A stretch of DNA of 64,000 nt from Proteus alimentorum. Its GTDB lineage: Bacteria > Pseudomonadota > Gammaproteobacteria > Enterobacterales > Enterobacteriaceae. Every line of letters begins with the position of its first letter. Positions within the stretch are counted from its first letter, which is position 1. The DNA is taken from the NCBI RefSeq assembly GCF_002607735.1, contig NZ_NBVR01000031.1, positions 186,001-250,000 on the forward strand, written 5' to 3'. A program made the position numbers and the translations under genes. Under the pieces are notes generated by a model. It saw only the letters and a list, made by a program, of their open reading frames with translations. It was not told the DNA's origin and ran no database searches. Shown here piece after piece: positions 36,289-44,769 of the stretch.

Positions 36289-37089
36289 TTACCAAGCTCT
36301 TACTGCATCACCTTTGTACATTTCTTTGAATTTTAACTCGATTTGTCTTGAATGCAGAACTGAGACCAGTTTTTTTATATTTTCATCATTTTTGTTATCT
36401 TCACGCGTAACAATAACATTAGCATATGGTGAATTTTTATTTTCTAAGATCAACCCATCACGAGTCGCAATGAGACCGACTTGAGATGAAAAATTATTAT
36501 TGATTATAGCCATTGTGACACTTGGATCATTTAATGCTTCAGTAAGCTTAGGTGTATCGACCTCAATAAAAGTAATTTCTTTTGGGTTATCGGTAATGTC
36601 GTCTACTGTTGGCGTGAAACCAACATTATCGTTAAGAGTAATGAGGTGGTTTTCTGCGAGTAATAAAAGTGCACGCCCTTTCATGCTAACTTCATTTGAA
36701 ATTGCAACGATATCACCAGGCTTTAATTCATTTATATCGCTAATTTTTTTAGAGTATGCAGCTAAAGGAAAGATGTACGTTTTACTGGCAATATGAAATT
36801 GGTAGCCGTGCTCTTTCATTTGAGCTTGAAGATAAGGAATGGATTGAAACGCATTCGCATCAACTTCTTTATTATTCAATGCCTTATTAGGCTGAACATA
36901 GTCATTGAAAGTGATAACCTCAACATCTAACCCTTCAGTTAATTTCGCTAAACGAATAACTTCATCCCAAATCACTTGATCAGGCCCTGTATTAATTGCC
37001 ACTTTTACTCTATGCGTATCTTCTTGTGAACAAGATACAGTAAATAGCGATATTGAGGCTAGAAGTAAACCTGTAATAATTTCCTTCAT
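36289..37089 (-). CDS. NlpA/MetQ-family substrate-binding lipoprotein
   Basis: Binding protein of 266 residues of the NlpA family, which carries D- or L-methionine or related compounds to the MetNI importer. The N-terminal signal ends LFTVSCSQE, a lipobox-like site although position -3 is Thr rather than the usual Leu. The core has VAINTGPDQVIWDEVIRLA, EVITFNDYVQPNKALNNKEV, DANAFQSIPYLQAQMKEHG and AIINNNFSSQVGL. GAGGGAGAT before the ATG is a strong ribosome site. No metN or metI is nearby, so it must use a distant permease or act alone. Confidence 0.85.
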   Translation of the reverse strand: MKEIITGLLLASISLFTVSCSQEDTHRVKVAINTGPDQVIWDEVIRLAKLTEGLDVEVITFNDYVQPNKALNNKEVDANAFQSIPYLQAQMKEHGYQFHIASKTYIFPLAAYSKKISDINELKPGDIVAISNEVSMKGRALLLLAENHLITLNDNVGFTPTVDDITDNPKEITFIEVDTPKLTEALNDPSVTMAIINNNFSSQVGLIATRDGLILENKNSPYANVIVTREDNKNDENIKKLVSVLHSRQIELKFKEMYKGDAVRAW

Positions 37090-37257
37090 ATCTCCCTCTT
37101 AAACAGACTTTGATAAAACAGTGCCATAAAAATCATTTTGATTAAGAAATATCCTAACAGTAGATTAATAACAAGGAACAAGAAATGATACAAGTACCCA
37201 ATGCATATAAAGAAAGGAATATTGTTTATATTTTTACAATACATTGTTTTATAAAAC

Positions 37258-37290
37258 AAAAAAGCAACACATCATAATATGATGTGTTTA
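37258..37290 (-). terminator. terminator after the secreted hypothetical gene
   Basis: On the minus strand AACACATCAT pairs with ATGATGTGTT and is followed by GCTTTTTTG, 17 bases past the stop at 37307. Confidence 0.8.
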
Positions 37291-37306
37291 TTGTTCAATT
37301 GTCAGT

Positions 37307-37840
37307 TTATTCATTAATAATTTTGTTTATACAATTATCAGAATATGCATCTTCTACGCTAAGATAGGATAATTCAGTTACACAATAGGTATTAAATTGC
37401 CATTTAAACTGAATTTCATCATTTTTTTTATTTTCTGAAATAGAATGACTTGAAAAGCGAATTGGAGTGGGTTTTTGTAGGTTGTTTCCCACTTTTTCAG
37501 CACTTAGCAATACAACGAGATCTTTTTTCTCAATAAATTTGAAATCAGAGATGGTGATATCTGTACCTTTAATCTTATTGTTGTAAAGACTCAATGCGTT
37601 AGCATATATGGACGGAACAATATAAACCTTTTGATCACTATCTTTGATATAAACCGTTACCATATCAACAGATGTTGAATCACTTAATGGTCGTTTAGAT
37701 TTAACGACAACATCAGGAATACCATCACCATTAAAATCGATAAGATTTACTCCATATTCGAGTTTAATATCTGCTAATGTTGAAGCGAATGGTAGTGATA
37801 AAAAAAGTAATCCTAGCCCAATTTTTAATATCTTATTCAT
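37307..37840 (-). CDS. secreted protein, possibly CarG/CpmJ-like
   Basis: Exported protein of 177 residues with a signal peptide (ILKIGLGLLFLSLPFASTLA). The mature N-terminus has an FG-GAP/EF-like acidic motif, LIDFNGDGIPDVVVKSKRP, then beta-rich sequence, and two C-terminal cysteines (NTYCV, DNCIN) that could pair. The order of signal peptide, DFNGDG motif and Cys pair recalls the carbapenem self-resistance protein CarG/CpmJ families; that match is from memory and is weak. ATG 37840 is chosen over GTG 37849. It stands alone with a terminator. Confidence 0.6.
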   Translation of the reverse strand: MNKILKIGLGLLFLSLPFASTLADIKLEYGVNLIDFNGDGIPDVVVKSKRPLSDSTSVDMVTVYIKDSDQKVYIVPSIYANALSLYNNKIKGTDITISDFKFIEKKDLVVLLSAEKVGNNLQKPTPIRFSSHSISENKKNDEIQFKWQFNTYCVTELSYLSVEDAYSDNCINKIINE

Positions 37841-38045
37841 TGTATTCACTTCTTTTTTGCTTATTAATTGCGCATCAGACTACTTTGTGGCAGTGATTAG
37901 TCAAGGAATTTTATGTTTCAAAATAATACAAAACTTACATTTATATCATATATAAAATATTTTCATGGTAATCACTAGACTTATTTGATTATTATAAAAA
38001 GAATATATATTTATATGTTTGTATTTTTTAGGTTTAATATTTTCT

Positions 38046-38423
38046 TTAATATAAAGCAATATAATTTTTAAGATCGCTAATTCTTTCTTTTGTTTTATCT
38101 TTTAAACAACTGCTATATACCATTGGCGCTAAACTACCGCCTTGATAATAGTCTGCTTCATATTGGCAAGAGAGGTCTCTAAAATTAATCCAAACTAACT
38201 GGGCTTGCTTAAATTGATCTTTTCGACCACCTTCTAATTTAGCGTAATATTGTTGATAGATACGGTTAAGTTCTTCATCTTTTTGCTGAAAATCTTGATA
38301 TACACATTGGTTAATTTCAGTTTGAGTCGCCGCATTTCGACAATCAAAATTATCTGCTTGTAAATGTATAGACCAAAATAGTATACCGCCAGATATTGCA
38401 CCGAATAGGATAAGTTTTTTCAT
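38046..38423 (-). CDS. LprI/DUF1311-domain secreted protein
   Basis: Exported protein of 125 residues. It has an N-terminal signal (LILFGAISGGILFWSIHLQA), then the LprI-type domain: FDCRNAATQTEINQCVYQDF near residue 28, a helical stretch DEELNRIYQQYYAKL, and AQLVWINFRDLSCQYEADYY with four conserved cysteines in total. This domain occurs in periplasmic lysozyme-inhibitor-like proteins, so a role in envelope defence is possible but not shown. ATG 38423 follows GGACGGTGTG; a frame four codons longer is less likely. Its downstream neighbour on the same strand is the 37.3-37.8 kb secreted protein. Confidence 0.8.
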   Translation of the reverse strand: MKKLILFGAISGGILFWSIHLQADNFDCRNAATQTEINQCVYQDFQQKDEELNRIYQQYYAKLEGGRKDQFKQAQLVWINFRDLSCQYEADYYQGGSLAPMVYSSCLKDKTKERISDLKNYIALY

Positions 38424-38984
38424 CACACCGTCCATTTTTTGATTAAGAATACGCTAAAGATATTTACTTCATTCCTTTACTACTTAATTTAAAAAATAAC
38501 AATAAAGTAAGTTCGTTATCATTTTAGCAATATTTCTTATATGACAATTACGTGAGAACAACGCAAAATCACTCTGTTTTAGACAATCCAATTTAGATAG
38601 CAATATTTCATCCCGAGTAATTATACTGATATTTTGTTTAGGTAACACATTTATTCAATACAAATTTAAACAAATGATAACTCAATATCTTTTTTTATTT
38701 AACAATTCATGTCATTTGTAAAAAAACCAAGTAAAATAGTAGCCATATTCTATTGTTTGTTTTTTCGCATTTAAGCAACGTAATATGAAAACATCTAATC
38801 AATCTTACTTTAATGCGAAACTCATCGTGCCAGTTCCCATTTAAGCAAATTTTAATAAAACCATTTCAATTGGTTAGACTAATTAGACTAATTAGACTAA
38901 TTAATACATATTATATAAAATAGGGACATAAATGATTTATTTATAGTACTCACGGGTCTACACCCATAGTGGATTTTTCAAGAT
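38424..38984. other. AT-rich spacer with tandem repeat
   Basis: About 560 bases without a gene. It contains three exact copies of the 9-mer TTAGACTAA at 38874-38900 and otherwise low-complexity AT sequence leading to a hydrolase remnant. Confidence 0.55.
38874..38900. repeat. 3 x 9-bp tandem repeat TTAGACTAA
   Basis: Three exact head-to-tail copies, each partly palindromic, followed by TTAA. Likely replication slippage; no function evident. Confidence 0.85.
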
Positions 38985-39345
38985 ATGAAAAAATGTTTCA
39001 AATCAATTTAGTTTTATTTAGGATTTATTGTACTTCTTTTTGTGATTATCATTGGTCGTGGCCAGTATTCTGATTTTGAATTGGATGATCATGCCTTAGC
39101 GATAACACCGATTAATTTTACTTCTAAAACAGATACTTTATCTGGAACATTAATTTTACCTAATCAGAATAATATAAGAGCAGTCGCTATTTTTGTTCAT
39201 GATGATGGTGCCCAAGATCGCTTTTCAAATAGTGGATATTTGCCATTAATTAATAGCTTACTGGATGCTGGCATTGGTGTGTATATATGGGATAAAGCGG
39301 GTGTAGGAGAAAGCCAAGGAAATTGGTTGCTTCAATCTCACAAAG
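38985..39345 (+). pseudogene. alpha/beta-hydrolase N-terminal remnant with internal stop
   Basis: The frame begins MKKCFKSI at 38985, hits TAG at codon 9, and continues through a membrane anchor FYLGFIVLLFVIIGRG. It then runs through LSGTLILPNQNN, AVAIFVHDDGAQDR and YIWDKAGVGESQGNW, the start of a secreted alpha/beta hydrolase up to the G-x-G-x-S-x-G-like region. It breaks near 39345 where an EamA-type tail is joined in another frame. It is non-functional by nonsense codon and deletion. Confidence 0.8.
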
Positions 39346-39499
39346 CGGGATCGCAGCAGTAGGACTGCTTCAATTATTACAACCATTCTTTGGATTAGGT
39401 TTAGCCGCAGTATTACTTCATGAATCTGTCAATTTATTGATGTTGTTAGTCACCCTTGGCGTTATTTTTTGTGTCGCTGGCTCAAGAAAATACGCTTGA
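39338..39499 (+). pseudogene. EamA/DMT transporter C-terminal remnant
   Basis: From AGC at about 39338 the frame reads SGIAAVGLLQLLQPFFGLGL, LLHESVNLLMLLVTLGVIFC and VAGSRKYA before a stop at 39497. This is the last two helices of an EamA-type transporter. It is fused out of frame to the hydrolase remnant, so a deletion joined two once separate genes. Confidence 0.8.
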
Positions 39500-39522
39500 T
39501 TAAACGCTTGCTTTTAAAAACT

Positions 39523-39964
<442 letters not shown>

Positions 39965-39968
39965 TCAA

Positions 39969-41069
39969 TTAAAGTTCACACTTCGTTTTTAAAACAGCCG
40001 TTTTTCTATGGTGATCTAGTGCCAACTCAATTAATTTAGTAATTAATGATTGATAACCTAAACCTGCACTCTGCCATAATTTTGGATACATACTGATATT
40101 AGTAAAACCAGGTAGTGTGTTTATTTCATTAATCACAACACGATTATCTTGCGTTAAGAATACATCTACACGAGCCATACCTAAGCAATTAAGAACACGG
40201 TATGCTTTTAATGCAACTTGTCGAATATGCAAACTCGTATTTTCATCCATTACCGCAGGGACAACGACTTTGGCGCCATCTTCATCAATATATTTTGTGT
40301 TATAGGCATAGAAAGCATCGTTTAATACGATTTCACCACAAGGGCTAACTTCTGGATTTTCATTACCTAAAACGGCACACTCTATTTCACGACCGACAAT
40401 AGCACTTTCAACAATCACTTTAAGATCATATTCAAAAGCCATTTCTAATGCAGCGTTGAATTCTTCTTCATTATTAACTTTACTAATTCCTACTGAAGAA
40501 CCTAAGTTTGCAGGTTTAATAAATAAAGGAAGTCCTAATTGACGAACCATTTCGTTGTAAGGAATATCATTAATTTGATGCGCCATAATAGTAATAAATG
40601 GTGCAACCGCTAATCCTGCGCCATCAAGTAGGCGTTTAGTAATATCTTTGTCCATACAAGCAGCAGAACTCATGATATTGGGTCCTACATAAGGCATATC
40701 AATCATGTGTAATAAGCCTTGGAGTGTCCCATCTTCACCGTACGCACCATGGACAATTGGGAATACAACATCGATTTGAGGTAATGCCTGACCATCTTCA
40801 AGTGAAATAAATTGGTTTTTTACACTACCAGGAATTATAGCAACCGCTCTTAAAGGTTTGTTTAATGAAATAGTTTTAGGATTATCGCTATTTAGTAAAT
40901 AATCAGTTTCTGAATATTCATACCACTGACCTTGTTCATTAATACCGATTAAGCAAAGGTCGAATTTTGTTCGATCTAATTCATTAATAATGTTTTTTGC
41001 TGATTGTAATGAAACTTGATGTTCTGTGGATTTACCACCAAAAATAATAGCGACTCTTAATTTACTCAT
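39969..41069 (-). CDS. ddl: D-alanine--D-alanine ligase, DdlA-type
   Basis: Cytoplasmic ATP-grasp enzyme of 366 residues that makes D-Ala-D-Ala for peptidoglycan. Seen: IFGGKSTEHQVSLQSA at the N-terminus, PIVHGAYGEDGTLQGLL near 102, PANLGSSVGISKV near 188, and RVDVFLTQDNRVVINEINTL with PGFTNISMYPKLW near the end. Length and the long central domain fit DdlA rather than the shorter DdlB of the dcw cluster. AAAGG before the ATG supports the start. The Tyr of the omega loop region (FYAYNTKYID) is as expected for D-Ala-D-Ala rather than D-lactate. Confidence 0.95.
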   Translation of the reverse strand: MSKLRVAIIFGGKSTEHQVSLQSAKNIINELDRTKFDLCLIGINEQGQWYEYSETDYLLNSDNPKTISLNKPLRAVAIIPGSVKNQFISLEDGQALPQIDVVFPIVHGAYGEDGTLQGLLHMIDMPYVGPNIMSSAACMDKDITKRLLDGAGLAVAPFITIMAHQINDIPYNEMVRQLGLPLFIKPANLGSSVGISKVNNEEEFNAALEMAFEYDLKVIVESAIVGREIECAVLGNENPEVSPCGEIVLNDAFYAYNTKYIDEDGAKVVVPAVMDENTSLHIRQVALKAYRVLNCLGMARVDVFLTQDNRVVINEINTLPGFTNISMYPKLWQSAGLGYQSLITKLIELALDHHRKTAVLKTKCEL

Positions 41070-41250
41070 TTTCTAACCTTTTATAGGACAGCTATAGCGA
41101 ATAGGTAGCAATATATCATGATAAAAACCCCCAATGTAGGTAGATAGTTCTTATCTGCGAAAAATTACGATAAAATGATGAAATTCTATGATTTAGAGTG
41201 TTAAAACGTCACTATTTCAAGATATAACGACTCAATAACGATAACAATTC

Positions 41251-41445
41251 TATTGGTATAAGGTAAACACCATTTTAGTTGGTGCTTTATTTGCCATTGC
41301 TGGAATATTTCATCAAAACTTAATTTTATTTTCGGTTGGAACATTATTTACGGGTGTTGCGATTGGTACAACACAACAATATCGATTTGCTGCTATTGAA
41401 GAAATACCCGCCAATATGCACGCAAAAGCGATTGGTTTTGTTTAA
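41251..41445 (+). pseudogene. MFS transporter C-terminal remnant
   Basis: A plus-strand frame reading VNTILVGALFAIAGIF, NLILFSVGTLFTGVAIGTT, QQYRFAAIEEIPANMHAKAI and GFV before a stop at 41443. This is a piece of a major-facilitator protein covering about two helices and the loop after them. There is no start codon or ribosome site. It lies upstream of a bidirectional terminator. Confidence 0.7.
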
Positions 41446-41447
41446 GC

Positions 41448-41476
41448 AAAAAGGATCACTATGTGATCCTTTTTTA
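41448..41476. terminator. bidirectional terminator
   Basis: A 12-bp perfect stem AAAAAGGATCAC / GTGATCCTTTTT with a 3-base loop, just before the stop of yqfB on the minus strand. Confidence 0.85.
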
Positions 41477-41483
41477 TATGTTC

Positions 41484-41804
41484 TTATTTTACTAACTGAT
41501 ATTCAATAAGATATAAAGACTGTGTTGTCGGATAAATATCTTTGATAAGCGTTTTCAATACTGGAAGTGTCATACCTTCCTGTTGCGCGTGATACTCATT
41601 GATATCGTCATAACACAAAGGTGATACTGCTATGATTTTCAATTTTCCATAATGAGTACGATGTTCATTAGCAAATAATTCAACAATGCTTCCCGGTTTG
41701 TAATCACTTTCACTTTCATCTCGGATAGTAATCACTTTTTTTTCCTCAAGAATGGAAGGAATTAAACGTTCAAAAAAAGTAATTTCTGTTGGTATTGCCG
41801 ACAT
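41484..41804 (-). CDS. yqfB: ASCH-domain N4-acetylcytidine amidohydrolase YqfB
   Basis: Cytoplasmic protein of 106 residues with one ASCH domain. The segments TEITFFERLIPSILEEKKVI, TIRDESESDYKPGSIVEL and HAQQEGMTLPVLKTLIKDIY match E. coli YqfB, which hydrolyses N4-acetylcytidine. The catalytic Lys/Thr/Glu set is expected within KKVITIRDESES. It is the third gene of a minus-strand group with the glycosylase and Ada-like genes, 62 bases after the latter. Confidence 0.88.
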   Translation of the reverse strand: MSAIPTEITFFERLIPSILEEKKVITIRDESESDYKPGSIVELFANEHRTHYGKLKIIAVSPLCYDDINEYHAQQEGMTLPVLKTLIKDIYPTTQSLYLIEYQLVK

Positions 41805-41866
41805 AATATTGACTCATAAATTTATTGATAAGTTGCTGATTATCTTATCATGCAATAACGGTTTTT

Positions 41867-42715
41867 TTATTCTTTTTTACCCGTTGGAATGTTATTTAAA
41901 GCCTCCGCCTGAAGTAACTTGGCCTTACGCTCAATTCCCCAACGATAACCGGATAACTCACCATTTTGTCGAATAACACGATGGCATGGAATAGCAACTG
42001 CTAGCTTATTAGCAGCACAGGCATTCGCAACTGCGCGATATGCTTTAGGTGCTCCAATTTTGTCGGCAATTTCTTGGTAAGTCATAGTGCTACCAAAAGG
42101 AATATCTAATAATGCTTGCCAAACTTTTTGCTGAAATACAGTACCTTGGATATCAAGAGGTAAAGATAAGGGTTGTTTAGGTAATTCAATAAAGCCGATG
42201 ACTTGTGCTATGATTTGCTCAAACTCTTCATTTGCACCAATTAATTCAGCTAGAGGGAATTGTTTTTGCAAATCGTCTAATAACAGTTCTGCATCATCCC
42301 CTAACATAATGGCACAAATCCCCTTTTCACTTTGCGCCACAAGAATACTTCCCAAAGAGCACTGAGCGATAGCAAAAAAGATGGTAATATTCTTACCACC
42401 GGTGCGCCAATTTGTTGGCGTCATTCCTAATATTGCTGTTGCATTTTCATAGAAACGACTATTTGCATTGAAGCCTGATTGATAAATCGCATCTGTAATA
42501 CTGCCATCTTGAATTAACGCTTTTTTTATTAATTTTTGACGATAAGCATTAGCATAATCTTTTGGTGTGATCCCCATCGTTGATTTAAATAAGCGATGGA
42601 AATGATATGGGCTTGCCATAACATGCTCTGCAATACAGGTCAGCGACACGTCACCATTATTTTTTTCAATAAAACGGCAGGCTTGTTCAATAAGTTGATT
42701 ATGTTTATTTTCCAT
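41867..42715 (-). CDS. ada: Ada-like AraC regulator fused to methylguanine-DNA methyltransferase
   Basis: A 282-residue fusion of an AraC helix-turn-helix domain (residues about 5-103: CIAEHVMASPYHFHRLFKST) and an O6-alkylguanine-DNA alkyltransferase domain (about 115-275: FGSTMTYQEIADKIGAPKAY and the acceptor-Cys motif AIPCHRVIRQNGELSGYRWG). E. coli Ada is about 354 residues and has an extra N-terminal zinc/phosphotriester-sensing domain; that domain is absent here, so Cys38-type sensing cannot occur. An alkylbase glycosylase gene lies 77 bases upstream on the same strand, suggesting an alkylation-repair operon. Confidence 0.92.
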   Translation of the reverse strand: MENKHNQLIEQACRFIEKNNGDVSLTCIAEHVMASPYHFHRLFKSTMGITPKDYANAYRQKLIKKALIQDGSITDAIYQSGFNANSRFYENATAILGMTPTNWRTGGKNITIFFAIAQCSLGSILVAQSEKGICAIMLGDDAELLLDDLQKQFPLAELIGANEEFEQIIAQVIGFIELPKQPLSLPLDIQGTVFQQKVWQALLDIPFGSTMTYQEIADKIGAPKAYRAVANACAANKLAVAIPCHRVIRQNGELSGYRWGIERKAKLLQAEALNNIPTGKKE

Positions 42716-42792
42716 TATGGTAGTCCTGTAAATGCGGGATTATGGTTATTATTGATAAACATAATGAATAAAAAACTCCGTTTATTGCTCAA

Positions 42793-43401
42793 TTACTCTG
42801 GTTCTTTAGATAATGCCCATAGATAAAGCGATGCAGTGGAACCATAGGGTGAATAGCGTTTTCGATAACGTTCGAAGCGTGCTTTATCTAATGTTTCATG
42901 ACGATAAAGACGCATAATTCCGCGTTGAATAGCTAAATCTCCCCAACTTAAAATATCTGGCCGATTAAGTGAAGAAATCAATAGCATTTCTGCTGTCCAA
43001 ACCCCAATACCTTTTAGTTGAATTAAAGTATCAATAACCTCTTTATCTGTCATATCAGGAATTTTATTTAAATCTAATCTTTCTGAAATAACGGCGTCAG
43101 CAATGCCTATAATATAATTAGCTTTACGTAGAGTCATTCCACACTGTTGTATCTCTTGTTCTGATAATTTTGCGATACGTTCTGGTGTGTAAATACCGTC
43201 ACATAAATTGAGTAATCGCTGATTAACGGTTATAGCAGCAGAAACCGAAATTTGTTGTTCAATAATGTTTTTAACTAATGCTGTAAATAGATCAGGTGTT
43301 AATGGACGCTTAATTTCCCCTATTCTTTCAATAAGTTCTGATAAGCGCTTATCGCGTTTTTTTAATGTATTTATCTCTTTTTCACCATACTGAAAATACA
43401 T
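42793..43401 (-). CDS. HhH-GPD DNA glycosylase, AlkA-like
   Basis: Cytoplasmic DNA-repair glycosylase of about 202 residues. It has the helix-hairpin-helix and catalytic loop LIQLKGIGVWTAEMLLISSL near residue 133, followed by RPDILSWGDLAIQRGIMRLY with the catalytic Asp. ALVKNIIEQQISVSAAITVN near 40 is typical of 3-methyladenine glycosylase II. It is shorter than E. coli AlkA (about 282) because it lacks the N-terminal beta domain. ATG 43401 follows GGGGTG; GTG 43407 is an alternative. It is upstream of the Ada-like gene. Confidence 0.9.
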   Translation of the reverse strand: MYFQYGEKEINTLKKRDKRLSELIERIGEIKRPLTPDLFTALVKNIIEQQISVSAAITVNQRLLNLCDGIYTPERIAKLSEQEIQQCGMTLRKANYIIGIADAVISERLDLNKIPDMTDKEVIDTLIQLKGIGVWTAEMLLISSLNRPDILSWGDLAIQRGIMRLYRHETLDKARFERYRKRYSPYGSTASLYLWALSKEPE

Positions 43402-43676
43402 AATCACCCCATTTTAATAAAATACTTAAACAGTATAACGTGAAAACAAAAGTGTGATGCACTCCATTCCTTGCTTTTTTATTATTTTAATTTTAAAAAG
43501 TAATAATAAAAATAATCACAAACAATAATGAATAAATTAAATAGAAATTAAAATATCCATTTAAATATAAAGTTACCAAAAGAAAAAAACAATCTATACT
43601 ATATTGGAAACTGTTATTTAATCTTGATATTCAATTTTTTCTTTTAACTATATTGTATATTATAGGGTGTTGCATT
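43402..43676. promoter_or_regulatory. very AT-rich divergent region upstream of the O-methyltransferase gene
   Basis: About 275 bases with long A/T tracts, between the divergent glycosylase and O-methyltransferase genes. A plausible promoter lies near TATACTATATTGG (43595-43607). No specific site was identified. Confidence 0.35.
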
Positions 43677-44696
43677 ATGAATGATAATTTAGACTTAAAT
43701 AATAAATCAGCAGCATTAGATTTAATGAAAAAATCAATGTGTTTTACTATTCCTGCCGCATTAAGAGTTGCTGCGAAATTAAAAATTGCAGATTTATTAA
43801 AAGAAGGACCTAAAAACATTAATGAACTTGCAGAGAAAACAAATTCAGTACCTTATGTTTTAAATAGAATATTAAGAATGTTAGCGTCTGAAAGTGTATT
43901 TTATGAGTCAGAGGGATCTTATTACTCTTTAGCTCCCGCAGGACAATTTTTATTAAGTGACCATAAATATAGTTTACGTGATGCAGTATTGATGTTAACA
44001 AATGAAACATTATGGCGTCCAGTGGGGGATGTTATTGAATCAGTCCAAGGCAACCCCGCTTTTGAAAATTTATATGGCATGTCTTTTTATCAATATTGGC
44101 AAGAGAATGTAAGAGAAGATCATGATTTTCAATCAGGTATGAGCTCTTTATCAAAAATAGAAAATTATTTTATTATTAAGCACTATAAGTTTCCAGAAAA
44201 TAAAACTGTCACTGATATAGCAGGTGGACTAGGTGGATTATTATTAGAAGTCTTAAAAGAAAACCCGACTTTAAAAGGACAGTTATTTGATCGTCAACAT
44301 GTATTAGAAAGAACAAAACTCGTCGAATTAGGTGATGATAGTCGCTGGAAATTAATACCAGGTGATTTATTTGGAGATTATCCTGAATCTGATGTCTATT
44401 TAATTAAATATATTATCCATGATTGGGATAGTAATAGTGTTGTTAAAATTTTTAAAAACTTTCGTAAGGCCATGAAGAAAGATTCTAAAATACTTATTAT
44501 TGAACCTGTTATCTTTAAAAAGAACATTCCCGACGTTGCTAAGTATATGGATATTCTTTGTATGAGTGCATTCCCTGAATCGGGGGAACGTACTGAAGAA
44601 GAATTTATTGAATTATTAGATCAAGCAGATTTAAAAATTAATAAAGTGATTAAAACAGAAACATACAACTCAATATTAGAAGTCGTTATAAAATAA
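43677..44696 (+). CDS. SAM-dependent O-methyltransferase (acetylserotonin/COMT type)
   Basis: Soluble protein of 339 residues. An N-terminal winged-helix dimerisation domain (residues 1-100: IPAALRVAAKLKIADLLKEG, LNRILRMLASESVFYES) is followed by a class I methyltransferase domain with SAM motif VTDIAGGLGGLLLEVLKE near 178 and catalytic-region KYIIHDWDSNSVVKIFKN near 240. This two-domain plan is that of small-molecule O-methyltransferases of secondary metabolism. The region is notably AT-rich even for this genome and no biosynthetic partner genes are nearby, so the substrate is unknown and recent acquisition is possible. AGGG precedes ATG 43677. Confidence 0.85.
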   Translation: MNDNLDLNNKSAALDLMKKSMCFTIPAALRVAAKLKIADLLKEGPKNINELAEKTNSVPYVLNRILRMLASESVFYESEGSYYSLAPAGQFLLSDHKYSLRDAVLMLTNETLWRPVGDVIESVQGNPAFENLYGMSFYQYWQENVREDHDFQSGMSSLSKIENYFIIKHYKFPENKTVTDIAGGLGGLLLEVLKENPTLKGQLFDRQHVLERTKLVELGDDSRWKLIPGDLFGDYPESDVYLIKYIIHDWDSNSVVKIFKNFRKAMKKDSKILIIEPVIFKKNIPDVAKYMDILCMSAFPESGERTEEEFIELLDQADLKINKVIKTETYNSILEVVIK

Positions 44697-44728
44697 CCTA
44701 TTAAGATAGTTACTTGTTTGTAACAAAG

Positions 44729-44755
44729 AAAAGCCACTTTTAAAAGTGGCTTTTT
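44729..44755. terminator. bidirectional terminator
   Basis: Perfect palindrome AAAAGCCACTTTT / AAAAGTGGCTTTT with a T tail, between the convergent methyltransferase and leuE genes. Confidence 0.85.
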
Positions 44756-44769
44756 AAGCTAAAAAAAGA

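Noticed and set aside
39969-41069. Possibility that ddl is a D-Ala-D-Lac (vancomycin-resistance type) ligase
   Set aside because: The omega-loop region keeps Tyr as in ordinary D-Ala-D-Ala ligases, and there is no vanH or vanX neighbour.
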